Source of the DNA: Chelydra serpentina
Taxonomy: Eukaryota; Chordata; Testudines; Chelydridae
DNA: 64,000 nt
Direction of reading: 5' to 3'
NCBI GenBank assembly: GCA_037349315.1
Contig: JBAIAC010000007.1
Coordinates: 19,512,501-19,576,500, forward strand
Shown here: in pieces, positions 47,380 to 59,934 of the stretch
How positions within the stretch are numbered: the stretch's first letter is position 1
Layout: every line of letters begins with the position of its first letter
Translations under genes and position numbers: made by a program
Notes under the pieces: generated by a model
Seen by the model: only the letters and a program-made list of their open reading frames with translations
The model's database searches: none
Told to the model about the DNA's origin: nothing

Positions 47380-47770
47380 GAATGAAAACCAAAAAGTTTG
47401 GAGTTCTCTGCAAAGGAAAACTCCAACAAAGGGTTCAGTTCAAATTATTTGAAACATAATGCTTTGACAAAATCAAAATGTTTCCTTTCAATTTTGACTT
47501 TTTAAATTATGCATTATATTGCAGTATATAGCATGATAAAAAATTCAAAATGAAAAGTCATTTCCAAACAATATATTGAAACAATTTATTCTGAAAATGA
47601 CAAAATGGGACATTTTGACATCATTGGACCATCCCCCTTCCCCCAGTTTTCCACCAAACCGAATTCCAGTGAAACTGTCCTGATTTTGCAAAGTGTTTCA
47701 ATTTCAACAGGGCCACATATTCTGACAGAATATAGTTCCGTCAAAAGTTCTCTGACCAACTCTAAATAAA
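47380..47770. repeat. AT-rich repeat of the 10.7-kb family
   Basis: Motifs such as AAAATCAAAATGTTTCC, CAATTTTGACTTTT and AAAATGGGACATTTTGACAT match the family, and the right edge is 'TCTGACCAACTCTAAA'. The RTE element ends about 75 bp to the left. Confidence 0.45.
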
Positions 47771-48699
47771 ATGTGCTCTCCAAAACATAAATATTGCCTG
47801 GGTGTCTTATTAAAGCAAATAAAATAGAATTGGCTGTTAATGTTGTTTCCTCCTGTGATTTTCATCTCTTTACTTCTTGGTATCTCCTCGCAGCAGGAAC
47901 TGTGCAAAACACCTCTTGTCATAGGGGGTGTTCCGGCAGCAATTGAAGTCGCTGGCTGCTGCTCGCTCCTTTAGACTGGTTCGCAAATGCATTGGTGTTA
48001 TGGTGATGGGAAAGCAGACAGGAACGCAGTTCGATTAAGATACTTAGAGGATGAGGTTTTCTCAACTTCCATTATTGTGAATGGCTAATAGCCAACATCC
48101 TGAAATCCTTCCTTGGTGTCTTCACTGGGAGCCTTGCCTGAGCAAGGTCTGAATAAGAGGCTCTAGTGATCTTATCTTTTTAAGTATGCTGCTGTCTGCT
48201 TCCTCATCAGCATAGTGCCTGTCCATTGGCCAACAGCAGCTAATGGATCGGGTTACACTTGGTAAATGTGTGAGCTAAATTATTATGTCTCCGCCTAGTG
48301 ATTAAATGCAGTTATCCGGAAAGCTGAGAGAAGATGTGCCTCCCTTTGAAGATGTGAGATGGAATAAGAAGGAACAGTACAGAGACTGACACAGAGAAAC
48401 TGAGATTGCTGTCCTTGACACACATTCAGAGCAGTGGGTCTTACAAAATTTAGCCATTCGTTTTTCTTTGTCTTTTCTGTTGCTCAAAATATTTCACATG
48501 AGCAGTTTGAGTTGTTTCGGTCTGTAGTGGCAGCACTTGGGATTCCACACTTTAGTATCTATAAAGCAACATAAACAGGGAGAAGGTAACAAGGCAGCGT
48601 GAAGTAGTGATGACAAGGACAGCGAGATGTGTGCGAAGCGTTGGAAGAGAGAGGGAAAAGGTTAGGAACTTGCTCAGTCTGCTATGATAAAAGCCTGGT
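47771..48699. other. Non-coding DNA, nothing recognised
   Basis: No gene, RNA or clear repeat was found. Confidence 0.5.
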
Positions 48700-50090
48700 T
48701 CAGGGATACCATAGTAATAATAATATACATTTGCATGGCAAATTTCACCAAGGACTTCAAAGAGATTTATAAACAGTAATTAACTATAGTGCACAAACAC
48801 CTCTATGAGGTAGGTAAATGTGACAGAATGTACCCCCGTATTCACACCCTACATACTATGTAATAATCCTTGTACAAAGTACACCTTGTACGGTAGCTTT
48901 TGAAAACTCATTATTTGCTGGTCAGTATTGTCCTGGTGAAATATGTGTGGCAACGTTGTATGTGAAATTATAAAATTTCCCTGTATGGTGTTACTAACAC
49001 ATGTTCCAAACCCCATAGCCCTGCCCAAACAGAAGTCAGCAAACAGCTCTGTCCCAAACAAAGGAAAGTGTGCTCTACTTAATTTGCATTTAAACAGTAA
49101 ACAGAGTCATCAAGCAGGAAGGAAAACAAAGAAAGCTCAAATAGGAGAGAAAAAGCCAGAAGGAAACATCCTTCCACATAGACCCTTTGTCTCCTAGTGC
49201 CCAGCTGCACATGTTTTTCAAGAGAGGAACCAAAACTATAAATAAAGGGACAAACACCCCAAGGCACCCTCTCTGTCTCTCTCTCTCTCTCTGCCCATCA
49301 CACCTGAAAGGACATTAGGAAGCAGTTGTTGGACTTGGGAGGGTGGGGCAGGGGGGAGCTGACCTACACAATTTTGTCAGTAAGACTGCTGAAAGCAGGT
49401 AGTGAGAAACTTTGCTTGAATCTGATGTAGTTTGTTAAATTAGGCATTAGTAAACATTTTATCTTTATTTTTCTTGTAACCATTTCTGATTTGTATGCCT
49501 CATTACTAGCACTCACTTAAAATCTATCTCCTTGTAGTTAATAAACTTTTACTGTTTCATCTAATCCAGTGTATTTAAACTGAAGTGTCTGAATAACTAT
49601 GAGATAATAAACTTGCATATAATTTCCTTTAAGGAATAACTGACTTAAAATGTTTTGTACTATCAAAGAGGGCTGGGCAGTACATACATTGCTGGGGGGA
49701 AATCTAGGACTGGGAGTGTGTTGAGGTCACCCTGCAGTATAACCAAACTGGTGAGAGTCAGCGTGTAACCCAAGTGTGGCTGCAGTTACACACAGACACT
49801 CAGGGTGTGGTTTGCATGCTGGAAGACTGTTTGTGAGCAGCCCTGGTAGAAACAACTTCAGCAAGGCAATTTAAGGCGTCCAAGGGTGCAGGACAGGGGT
49901 GACACAGAAGCTCATTAGTTTGGAGTGTACCCTGATATGTCACCATAAGTAATATTATTCCCATTTTACAGGAGGAGAAACTGAGGCACAGAGAGGTAAA
50001 GCAACTTGCCTAAGGCTACACAGAAAGCCACTAGTAGGATTCTGGATAGAATCCAGGAATCCTGTTTCCCAGACCTCTTCTGTAACCATA
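48700..50090 (-). mobile_element. MIR SINE (minus strand) split by a solo LTR
   Basis: The left part reads 'TTCAAAGAGATTTATAAACA' and 'CACCTCTATGAGGTAGGTAA'. The right part reads 'ATTATTCCCATTTTACAGGA', 'GAAACTGAGGCACAGAGAGG' and 'CAACTTGCCTAAGG..ACACAG', the classic antisense MIR sequence. The two parts join perfectly once the 1.13-kb insert is removed. Confidence 0.85.
48815..49949 (+). mobile_element. Solo LTR inserted in MIR
   Basis: The insert spans 48,819-49,945 (1,127 bp). It starts TGTGACAGAATG and ends GATATGTCACCA, i.e. TG...CA with short inverted ends. The 4-bp flanks TAAA and TAAG differ at one base; MIR itself has TAAG there, so a mutated duplication is likely. On the plus strand a TATA-like ACTATAAATAAAGG lies near 49,235, a CT-rich stretch follows at about 49,269-49,293, and AATAAA occurs at 49,540-49,545: the expected U3-R-U5 order. 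No internal genes. The retrovirus class is inferred from the 4-bp duplication only. Confidence 0.7.
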
Positions 50091-50159
50091 AGAAAACACT
50101 TATGAGTAGATACCATGTACCAGATCCATAAACATATATAAGCGGGCATAATTCCTGCC

Positions 50160-50480
50160 CCTAACTGTCACCCAGGATCAAATTTTCACATGTGGCCAGA
50201 ATCTCATGAAACCAAGATGCTCTTGTGAGATTTTGTCCCAGGATGGATGAAATTTCAAGATAACAACCGCTGTTGGGAGATTTCTGCCATTCCAAGTGGC
50301 AGAAATCTTGCAAGAACAAATGATCTCATCAGATTGCCACAACTGTGGCCCAAAATCACACATGAAAAGCTTGTGAGATTTTGGCACCATTGACTCTGCA
50401 CCCAGTTTCTAGGCCTGATTTGGCCTTGAACCTGTCCCAGGAACTAAACCTCCTACCCTGGATCTGAGTCCTATCATCTC
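50160..50480. repeat. Unclassified repeat, copy B (partner at 38.1 kb)
   Basis: Blocks 'TGTGAGATTTTGTCCCAGGA' and 'GTGGCAGAAATCTTGCAAGA' occur in the same order and with similar spacing as in copy A. Inside is a clear hairpin: AGATTTCTGCCATT, CCAAG loop, TGGCAGAAATCT. Both copies grade into 'TGGATCTGAG..TGAATCTGG'-style sequence downstream. Confidence 0.5.
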
Positions 50481-51072
50481 CTGAGCCCAGTACTACTGAA
50501 AAGAAAGAGATAGGAACTGAACTCTGGTCACCTACTGCTTACACCAGAATTATAGTGTGCATCACCTATGCTATGAATCTCTATTGCAAACCAATATTGT
50601 CTTGGAACTTGGAAAAAAGATGATTCATCATAGCTAATAAATGCAGAGAAAGAAATGTGTAATTTAGGTCATGATGTCACCCATAATGTTTCGATACTCA
50701 CAGGAAGTGCTCACCACCCTTGCAGTTCTGTGAATTTCTGTGTGTTCTATGTATTCCTAATACATTCTTGTTAGCATTTGAACACTCTTGGGCTCTTGTA
50801 CCTGCTGCCCTCAATTACTTCAACAAGGAACAGCTCTTTCTTGGCTCTGTTGCTATTTCTACCTGCTGGGATAGAGGGGAAAAATCTCACTGTACAGGTA
50901 AATGGGAGCCCTGAGATGTTTTCACTTATTGAGGGCTGGAATACATCAGAAATCTCTACCTCTAGAAAACACTAGAGAATGCAGACCTTGAAATTCCTCT
51001 CTCAAAAGCAGCAATTGTATTGGACTTGGAGAGACTGCAACTTCTGAACTAAAAAGCCTGCTCAACCCGAGG
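50481..51072. other. Non-coding DNA, nothing recognised
   Basis: No supported feature. Confidence 0.5.
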
Positions 51073-51265
51073 CAGCGGAGTTTAGTTCAGTTAGTCACGA
51101 CCACAGGGCTAGGGGTTAGTCTCTCCTGGGCTCTACCCTCATCTCTATGACTGACTCACTGTTTGGGCTTGGACAAATTGCTGGGTGAGTCTATGTCTCA
51201 GTTTCCCCATGGTAGAATGGCCCAGTGCTTTGTAAATTTAAATTTGGTGGGTAAGTGTTAAATAT
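51073..51265 (+). mobile_element. MIR SINE
   Basis: Head and core are readable: 'CCACAGGGCTAGGGGTTAGT', 'CTCACTGTTTGGGCTTGGAC' and 'TATGTCTCAGTTTCCCCATG', then the tail 'CAGTGCTTTGTAAAT'. Confidence 0.75.
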
Positions 51266-52039
51266 TATAATAGTGTTTGAAGTTTGAGAATGTCACCATG
51301 GATTCCAGGACAGGAGCTGTGCCAGGGATGAAAAGGGAGAGGGGTGGAATTGGAGCATGCTAGCTGTGCAACTGGTGTGTGTGTGTGTGGGGGGGGGGGG
51401 GGGCGGAGAATCCCATTTAAGGTAGTGCAGGCAGCAGCCATTCCATGATAGGATTTAGGAAGGCTGTAGTATTGCTGCCCCAAACATTCAAACATTATTA
51501 GTCAGGAGTAATCCCCTGGAATCACATGACTCCAGGAGCCAAGGCTTTAAGAAAAATATCAAATATTTTGAGACTTATGATAAAATCAGGATGGGAAAGC
51601 TGGTCATGCCAGTTACAATGTGTGGAGAAAACATTAGGCAGTACAGGCCCATGTCAGGATAGTCTGAGAGAACTAAAAGTCCTCTTTGTCAGGCTTCCAT
51701 GAAAAATCCCCTTTACACAGTATTTAGTATAACTGAGTCATGCATCTTCTTTATCATGAGAGAGATTACACGTGTGTTGGTATTATATAAACCTATATAA
51801 GAGATGTAGCTTAAAATGCCCTCAGCACCTCCTTTTGGTACTAGCTGTTACACAGGGGTGGATGGGTCTATGGCCACACACCCCAACAATTCCCAAATAC
51901 ACTCCCCTTTGGGGTATTCAGCCCCACTCTTTCCCTTATGCACTCAGCACTCTAGGAACAAAAGCAAACAAATTGTAGCTACCCTGCTCATGCACTCTAC
52001 TGCATGAAGGGATTGTCCACATTCTCTTCCCCCTCTAAT
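51266..52039. other. Non-coding DNA with (TG)n and a run of 15 G
   Basis: A (TG)n tract at 51,373-51,388 runs directly into 15 G at 51,389-51,403. The frames crossing it are trivial. Nothing else is seen. Confidence 0.55.
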
Positions 52040-52180
52040 GTGCCCATGCTGGGCAGCCAGAAACGTTCCCCGAAAAAAGATGCCTAAGGTAAAGGCTTCC
52101 CTGCCTATGAGGACTGGCAGTGAAATGAGTTGATTAGCTAGTGGGTCTTTTCCAGCTCTAACTTGGTGATTCTATGAATT
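52040..52180 (+). mobile_element. CR1 LINE 3' end fragment
   Basis: It ends 'GTGGGTCTTTTCCAGCTCTA', 'ACTTGGTGATTCTATGAATT', the standard close of a CR1 element with its ATTCTATGA-type end. Only the last part of the 3' tail is present. Confidence 0.75.
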
Positions 52181-53889
52181 CTCCCTGCTGATGTTGTTTC
52201 CAGTGCGAAGAATAGCCCATAGGACCAGCTCCTTCAGCTAGGGCTGGTATTATCATTCTCCTCTGTTGCTCCTGCTGCTGCTAGCTCATTTACAGACCTG
52301 CTCCCACTGATCTCTTTTGTGCAGGAGGGAAAGTGAAGTTCCTAAGGTGGGCGATAACCCTTTTCCTTAAGGCAGGTGAGGAATTCAGGAGCTTGTGCCA
52401 GTCTCAACATTATTTTGTAAGTGGAGCTCTGCTGCTTAATTTTTACTGACACTTTTATTAAAACCTTTGTTATAAATGTTGTCCTTTCGGGCAAGTACTT
52501 TGCCTTTAAAAAACAACAACAACTAGATATATTGTGGTGAAATCTGTGATGATTTCAATGGGAGATGAGCATATCTCAGGATTTGATCCATAGAACTGCA
52601 ACCAAGTAAGAAGGCATAGGAAATTTTCCTTCACACATTACCTGAGGAAAGGATTAATCTTAAATATGAGGCATATACGCCGCTCATCTGTAACCAGGAG
52701 GATAATATTTAATGTCTGAGGAGGAATTGAAAATCTTACTATTTTAAATAAAGAATTAGGAAATGTTATAACAAATATCTACTTGTGATCACAAAAAGAA
52801 ACCGTGGTTCTTATTTCTTACTTTTGATCTAGTTTTCATATGCTTCTGAGGAAAGAGTGGAGAATACTGATATTCTGGTGGAATGGGAGAGTTGCTTGAT
52901 CTCTTATTATCCTACAAGTATCTAGTTTCAACAAGTATAGTTAAAGTTACCACATGCTTTCCTTTATCATCTCCCATTTCCCACTGATCACAACTCTCTG
53001 AATCTTTCACTTTTCAGGCTAAAATTTTCCAGATTGGTCTCCTTCAGTAAACATTTTTTTTTCCTAAGTAAAGTATTTTTTCTCTCTTAAGTTTGAGTGT
53101 GTTCCAAGCTCCTAAAGATTTCTGCAAGAACTTATAGGAGACCAGTACTATTTTAAACTTTAAACATGTAAAGCACATAAAATTTTCTTTGTCAGCAGCT
53201 TTAGACTGTATGGTTCCCGGCAATCTACCAGCTAGCCTGGACAGCAAGCCCATCCAACCTCCCTGCATCTTTCTTGCCATCCTGGCCAGTTCCAACAGAC
53301 CTCCTTAAATGTATCCACTCCAGGGTGTACTTTAGGATACTTGCCATTCAGGAAGTCATCTGGCTGGATCATGTAGCAGGTTTTATTCCCCTTGGTAATT
53401 TTAGCTGGGATCAAATATCTTTACTTTTGTATATGATTCTACTAGAAAATTATAGGATACTAGGCAGATTTCTACATAAAACCTAGAAGAGGAGCTTGAT
53501 GCTTCTTGACAGATGATCCTATTAGGATTCTGATTTTGCAGATTTTGTATAATTTAAGAGGCAGGATAAAGATATTATCAGGTTTTGATACTTACTCCAT
53601 TTCAATGTGATTTTTATCTTTTGATAGACCTATGTTGTTTACTGTATGTTGACTTTAGTCCTAAGGGTCATTGGATTTGTGATAATTGTTTCCAGGATTG
53701 ATGTGTCATTTTAAGGACAATGCTGTGTTGTTTTCCTTTTTGGAGGGGTTAATTTTACTTTCTGGTTTTCTTAAACCTCTATAGACAGAATAAGTACAGT
53801 ATCTTGGTGTTTTCTCTCTTTCACTTTCTCTCGTATTTATTTGGTATGATATCTTGTTTTGCGTCTTATACTCTGTTTTGTACATTGGA
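52181..53889. other. AT-rich non-coding DNA, nothing recognised
   Basis: No coding or repeat feature could be supported. Confidence 0.5.
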
Positions 53890-53897
53890 TGTGATCT

Positions 53898-54004
53898 CTG
53901 GGGCTATACCAGCCTACATATGTCCAGTCTCATCTAACTTCAGAGATTAGGCAGGGTCAGGCCTTCTTGGTGTATGGATAGGAGATCTCCCAGGTATTAT
54001 CTTT
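53898..54004 (+). pseudogene. 5S rRNA-derived sequence (SINE3/AmnSINE-like head or 5S pseudogene)
   Basis: The sequence follows vertebrate 5S rRNA almost base by base without large gaps: GGCTATACCAGCCT (5S GGCCATACCACCCT), CAGTCTCATCTAACTTCAGA (5S CGATCTCGTCTGATCTCGGA), GATTAGGCAGGGTCAGGCCT (5S GCTAAGCAGGGTCGGGCCT), then TGGATAGGAGATC (5S TGGATGGGAGACC). The internal promoter boxes A, IE and C are all represented, and most changes are C-to-T or G-to-A at former CpGs. A MIR-like tRNA-derived module starts about 45 bp downstream. The pair therefore looks like a SINE with a 5S head, as described for AmnSINE1 and fish SINE3. An isolated 5S pseudogene next to a MIR is the alternative. Confidence 0.8.
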
Positions 54005-54049
54005 CCGTTGCAGGTATTTCTTATATACCTGTCGCTGGGGTATCTAAGC

Positions 54050-54295
54050 ACTGTGGTATTCAGGGTACTTTAAGCATTAGGGAAAGAGTCAGGAAACTTA
54101 AGTTCTATTCTTGTCTCTGCCACAGGAAGCATGGGCGAGTTGCTTAACTGTATATGTATTTCAATTCCTTCGTATGTAAAATGTAGATGATGATATTTCT
54201 GTGCCATACAGCTCTGCATATAAATTCTTGAATGTTTCCAAAGTGCTTTGAGATCCTTGGAAATAAATGGGAGGCTTTATAGGTCGATAGACAGA
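54050..54295 (+). mobile_element. MIR-like SINE
   Basis: It reads 'TCTTGTCTCTGCCACAGGAA', 'GGGCGAGTTGCTTAACTG', then 'ATGTAAAATGTAGATGATG' and the tail 'AAAGTGCTTTGAGATCCTTG'. It lies directly downstream of the 5S-derived stretch and may belong to the same transcription unit. Confidence 0.7.
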
Positions 54296-55119
54296 TATTT
54301 AGGTATATGTTATTCTTGTTAGCTCCTATGATAGGGATTGCCCATTATCATATGTATGTAAAGCACCTGGAGAAATGAGGTCATGATCCTCATCAAGGCC
54401 TCTGGTCACTAGGGGAATACAAAGAATACACAATAAAGTATGCTTTATATAATGGGAGTTGTATACCTAAATCTCCTAATCCACTTTAAAAGTCTTAGTC
54501 ATATATCTACGCTATATTGGGTGTTCTTAAACCTTTTTATAGCACAGAGCACAACTTAATAGAGGCTTGCCTCGCGGACACCTGTCCTGCCATTCCCTAG
54601 CACGTGGATCACCTGATGCCCTCCCATTTGTGATCATATAACTGCCCTGTGGCAACCGCAGTAATTGCTTACATGTAAAAATACCATTAGGGAAGTATTT
54701 AATGTATTTTAGCTGCCTTTTAATGCTGCTCCATAATTAAAGTAATTTGTAGAATGTATTAAATATTATTAAATTAGTTTTGTGTTCTGGGATTTTGATG
54801 ACTTTTTAAAGGAAACGTGAACAAGAAAAAACATCACTACGTTAATTAACAACATCAATTCAAATTGAAGTTAATGGGGCTATTTACCTTGCTATGGCAA
54901 GCAGCATTTGGCCCTGAAAATGTCCATTCCATGTGTCAGGGAACATGTTTGCCTGAAAAGTACCAAGTGAGCCATTGGCACGCGTAACAAACATGACAAT
55001 CAGATAATAATAATTACTTATGATGTCCCAAAGATAGAGGCTTAGGAATGTTCCGCTAATCATTCTTTGATTGGCTTTTGATTTCCTTGTTATTGATGAA
55101 TTAATACTATTTGTTATTG
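54296..55119. other. Non-coding DNA, nothing recognised
   Basis: No supported feature. Confidence 0.5.
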
Positions 55120-55240
55120 TTTGTATTGTTGTAATGCCTTGGAGCCCCAATCCTGGACCCGGACACACTGTGCTATGTACTGCACAAACAGAACAAAAAC
55201 ATGATCCCTGCCTCAAAGAGCTTACAACCTGTTGCTTTAC
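55120..55240 (+). repeat. Interspersed repeat fragment ('CTCAAAGAGCTTACAACCTG')
   Basis: Shares 'CACAAACAGAAC' and 'TCCCTGCCTCAAAGAGCTTA' with a large family of amniote MIR-like repeats and with 10,120-10,200 in this window. Confidence 0.5.
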
Positions 55241-55642
55241 AATGGCAACATTCCTTTAACCTTGCTCAGATCTGACATCCTTAACCTTTCAATATAGAAA
55301 AATATCCTAGGTATCTTAGAGAAACCCAGGCCATTTCCATCATTCAGGCACAACAAGCAGTCACTCAAAGGCAGCAAAAATCTAAAGAGCTGCAAGATGT
55401 CTAGTAACGGTCTATACGGATGGCAGTGTGTCTGTCAAGGGGGTGAGAACCAGCCTAGCTAGCATGCATGGAACGTACCCCTCCCTGCTGGACACATCTT
55501 TGTAATATCCTGGGTTTTCATGGTAATGGATATTTGTTAGAAATATGCCTCCAAGAAACAAACACCCCAGCAACTGCGATGGGGATAAATCAATGCGTTC
55601 TCAACTAACTCCCACCCAAATGCAGTGATGGAATCTGTAGGG
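55241..55642. other. Non-coding DNA, nothing recognised
   Basis: No supported feature. Confidence 0.5.
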
Positions 55643-55766
55643 AAGGGTGACCAGACAACAAGTGTGAAAAATCGGGACAGAGGGTGGGGGGTAATAGGAG
55701 CCTATATAAGAAAAAGCCCCAAATATCGGGACTGTCCCTATAAAATCGGGACATCTGGTCACCCTA
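55643..55766. mobile_element. Short hAT-type MITE (TAGGGTGACCAGA family), copy 2
   Basis: The ends are AAGGGTGACCAGA (first T changed to A) and TCTGGTCACCCTA, and the sequence matches the 43.2-kb copy over its whole length with few differences ('AATCGGGACAGAGGG', 'GGAGCCTATATAAGAAAAAG'). The flanking 8-mers do not match, so the target duplication is lost or the element was rearranged. Confidence 0.85.
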
Positions 55767-57324
55767 CTTACACCAGACCCTAATAGGCTGGTCCTGTACA
55801 TTCCTGTCGCTAAGGAGCTACCCCAGGTGCACCCTCCTTGATCAAGTTCCCGAGGATCCCCCATCTCATCAGCCCTCTCCTGATCTGCCCTCTCCACAAT
55901 ATCACTAGCATCCTACTGAGATTTCAAGGGCACTGGGTGTCTGGGGGTAGGGGGCAGGGACAACAGGTTACAGGTGGAGGTCATATCCCACCCAATCCAA
56001 AGGATATTGAAAGAAACAAAAAACACTCATCCCACCAAGGGGGCAGGAGGAGAGGAAAATATCTCTCTGCACTTTCACATTACCTCCATTGGTTCTACTG
56101 AGTCTTCTCCAGAGAGTACCACAGCAAAGCAGCTAGCGACACCTCAGGTACGTCCAAGTAACTACACCCTAAAGTTTATGGGGTTTCCATTGATTCCACA
56201 CTAGGAGTTATGTTATCTGCAGCCAGCACATGAGGCTGTCCACAAATTATGTAATGCACTGGGGGGGGAGAGGTCCTTACGTGTGTGTGTTTGATTCAGT
56301 GTTACAAGTGGGGTGGGTGCGTCTTGAAAATGTGTTATGTAATATATGGACAACCCCTACCAGATAGTGAGTTGTAGTTGGAGAGTGTTTCACATCTTCT
56401 GATGCCTTATGTGGGCACTGAAAGGGCCGTGGAAGGGTAGTAGTCCCCTAAAGACCCTTTTGATTGACAGGACAGTGAGCATTGTAAATTGACAACCACA
56501 GAATGCCCCTTGAAGACTAGGAATGGGGGCACAAGGTCCCAGGAGACTGTAGAAACAGACGGGAAAGGAAGGTGGGGGAGGGGTGAAGGAGTCGTGCCAA
56601 CAGGTCCAACGATTAATATACAAGGTCAGAATAGAAATCTAAACCCAGCTAGTCAAACTTTCTGTATATCCCTGATCTTGGCTTTTTCTTCCTGAGACTT
56701 GTTCAAAACCAAAGATCCAGTTTGGAATAACTGATGGGCACATACAAAATGAAGTCGACTTTCCTAAGTGATTCTTTCTCTTAAGTCCCCCCTGCCCTGC
56801 ATTTCAGCAAGTCCATGAGCTTTCATCTGTATCCTCAGTTCATTGTAAATCATTTTGCCAATGTTCTTGTGTGAGCGAAGCTTCAAAACGGAGCTATGCC
56901 ACAAGGGCACTCATCATCTCAATGTTGCCCTTTGTCATTAGAAATATCAACCCTTTTCATTCATTAGTCAACCTGACACAAATGTAATTTGTGACAGAGA
57001 ACAAAGGGGGAGCCAGAAAGAGGATTTGTTTATACTAGAAATATTTTTAAAACACTGTCTCCAATGCATAGTAAGAATTAATATTATCTTCACAATGTAT
57101 AGGTAATTATAGATACAGTATGTCTGCCTGCCTCTCTCTTAAGAATCACATTTCTCAGTGCTGACCTCAGTCTGTACTATTACGTATATAATGTAATCTT
57201 TTCCAAAAAATCACTATCCTTTAAAATACTTTTTTATTTTTCATAAACCTTCTGCACTGTGTAACACTGGAAATATTAAATCTCAGCAGCTACTCACAGC
57301 AGGCGGGTAAATATTAGTGAATGA
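55767..57324. other. Non-coding DNA, nothing recognised
   Basis: A short G-run and (GT)n occur near 56,262-56,290. No gene is seen. Confidence 0.5.
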
Positions 57325-57560
57325 TACCTTGCACTTCTATAACACACTATGGCTGAAGATCTCAATTTAAAAAAAAAAAGATCTCAAAGTTCTTTAAACA
57401 AGTCTCCCAACCCCCTCCCCGCCCCATCCAAGGAGGTAGCATTATTATTCCCACCTTACTGATAAGTAGACTGAGGCTTACTTGTCGAAGCTCAAACCGC
57501 AGGTCAGTAAGCGTGGCAGAACTAAAAACCCACCTCTCTTAATTCCTAACTCCTAAACAC
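57325..57560 (-). mobile_element. MIR SINE, minus strand
   Basis: It reads 'AGATCTCAAAGTTCTTTAAA', 'AGGTAGCATTATTATTCCCA' and 'GATAAGTAGACTGAGGCTTA', the antisense MIR order, with an internal run of 11 A at about 57,368-57,378. Confidence 0.7.
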
Positions 57561-59934
57561 TAAAACTTGCTCACTCCCGAGATCTCACCAAAATGAACAG
57601 TTCTAGCTTCAGAATGTCTATTATAATTATTCACATAGAGGTGAAAAGTGTTTACTCCATGAAAATATAGCCGTCGCCTATGCTTTACTTGATCGGTTTT
57701 CACGATGGAAACCTTGTTCACTAACTGCATGACACAACTAAGGAATGAGGTAAGGAATTCCACAGGAGCAAGTCAAGGAGACATATTTCCCTCTGTCCCG
57801 TTAGATCTTTGGAAGGAGGGGATGGCAACAGAATCTTCTTTTTGTGATCCGGTATGTATACTCAGATGGGTTCACTTTCTACTTTGGGGAATACATGTAA
57901 ATTTCAGTTGCCAACTGAGTGTCCAGCGTAGAAATGTTTGATATGAAGGTACCAACTGAAATCTAAAATCAAAAGGTTTCTGAGCAGTGTCCAGCTTAGA
58001 TATGCACCACAAGGTTTGGTTGCTTATCCAGATTCGATGGGACTTTTTAGGTTGTTCCCAAGCTGTTCAGCTAACATCCCTCCCGACTGCTGTACAACCC
58101 CCATTATCCAAAAGACCCTGTGACCCTTCTAACCCAGTCCCCACACAATCCACATGCTTTCAAACCTCTTTTCACTCCTCCTCCCACCCACCACAGATTT
58201 TTCTTGAAGGTCAGGTTCTCTGGTCTCACAGCTCTCTCAAGCATCTGATCTTGTCTTCAGGGTGGCTCCCTCATCCAGCACCTTTATGGACAAGCTGATA
58301 GATATGTTTACCCCCAGCTCACCTTCTAAGGCCTTTCCCAAGGCATCTTTTATACTTAATGATTCTGTCCCCACCAGAAAAGCATTCATCCAAAGGTTTC
58401 AGAACCACAAAAGGGCCTTGATTCAAGTCAAAGATTTAGGTATAGGTGAGGGAGTTTTCAATCCATTCTAACGGGAATTCTTGTATAGTCCCCAATAGTG
58501 TTGGTCCTGAACCGGGACATTATGTCTAACCCTCCCAGAACTTGAAAGAGATACAAACTATGTGCTGCGGACCCATTATAGACACTCAAGTAAAAAGACC
58601 AGCCTGGAGCTCTCTGTTTCTTCCCAGCTGTGCCATTTTAGATTTTACTTCCAGATGGTGTCTTGGGAATAAGATCTGTTAGGAGGGTATGTAACCATAC
58701 CATCCTACTGCCTTTCTACAAAATGATTGAGAATGAGGATGTGCCACCAGCTTAGCAAAGACTGTGAGAGAGAGTTAAATTGGTTCACTCTTAGCCCCTA
58801 CAGCTTGCAAAGAAAGAGAGAGAGAGTCACTGTTAAATTTTCCCACTAATCTGATGAGAAGAGAGAGAGACAGACAGAGTGAGTTCACTTGGCTAATTTT
58901 CTAGCCAGCAGCTACAGCAATGCTTCTATTAGGAGATATGAAAAGAGACAAAGAGATATAATAACTATAGATTGGCTTTGTTGGCCAGAAGAAGTTCTAA
59001 CTATGCTAGGGGGGTGGAGAGGTATGGAGGCATGCTCCCAAGGGACATTTTTGTTTTAATATCATCATTTTGGTGCATCTCTATCTGCACATTCAATTAA
59101 CACTGAATGAAAATAAAGGTTTTTAACATGTCACACTGCCTATCCAGCTAAGCTCGAATAAAAGCTAGAAAAATTCATTGACCTTGTATTATTCTCCTTT
59201 GTGAGCACTTGCAAGAACAGATTTTGCTGGCCCAATATTTCAGCGAAAATAATCCCCAGAAAAATACATTCATTTCTTCTATTTCTGTCCCTCTGTTTTA
59301 ATTCTTTTTTGTACAGAAAAGTTGAACACATGCCATTTTTGCTTATATGTTGCCCAGTCCACCAGTGTTAGGATTACTATCAAACTATTTGTCAAATCCC
59401 TTATACCAGCCTTCCTTCTTACACTAATTCACTCTAAACAGAAACTACCCATGACTTGTCTCTTTCTCTTTCTTTCTTACATTAAATCAGTAATGCTTCC
59501 CAAAGCACAAGCAGTTGAGAGTTATGCATTTTCACATTTCTCATCTATGTTAATTCCAAGACTATTTTGTCCCCCCCTAACCTCCCGCTCCTGAGTGGTA
59601 GCTTGCATAAAAATAACAATGCCTGAAGCAAATACTTTCATAACCTTGTATATTGGGATGATTACACTGGAGCGCCTAACATGAGGGAACACATTTCTAG
59701 GAATGGGTGTGTGCCTGGAAGAAACAAGGGAGTACTGGGAATCTTGCAAGAAAGCCAGTTTTCATGAAATAGCTGAGCTTGATTTCAAGAACCAAGCAGT
59801 TTGACTTTATTTTGATGAGCATCTGACCTTTAGAGGGATGAGCTGCACATAACTTTTTCTGATTCACCCATAACCAATCATAGCCTCTAAACATTTAACT
59901 TTTTCTTGTCATTTGTGATTCTTACATGGCAAAT
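57561..59934. other. Non-coding DNA, nothing recognised
   Basis: The stretch 58,760-58,900 carries repeated GAGAGA tracts separated by similar spacers ('GTTAAATTGGTTCACTC' and 'GTGAGTTCACTTGGC'). No gene is seen. Confidence 0.5.
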
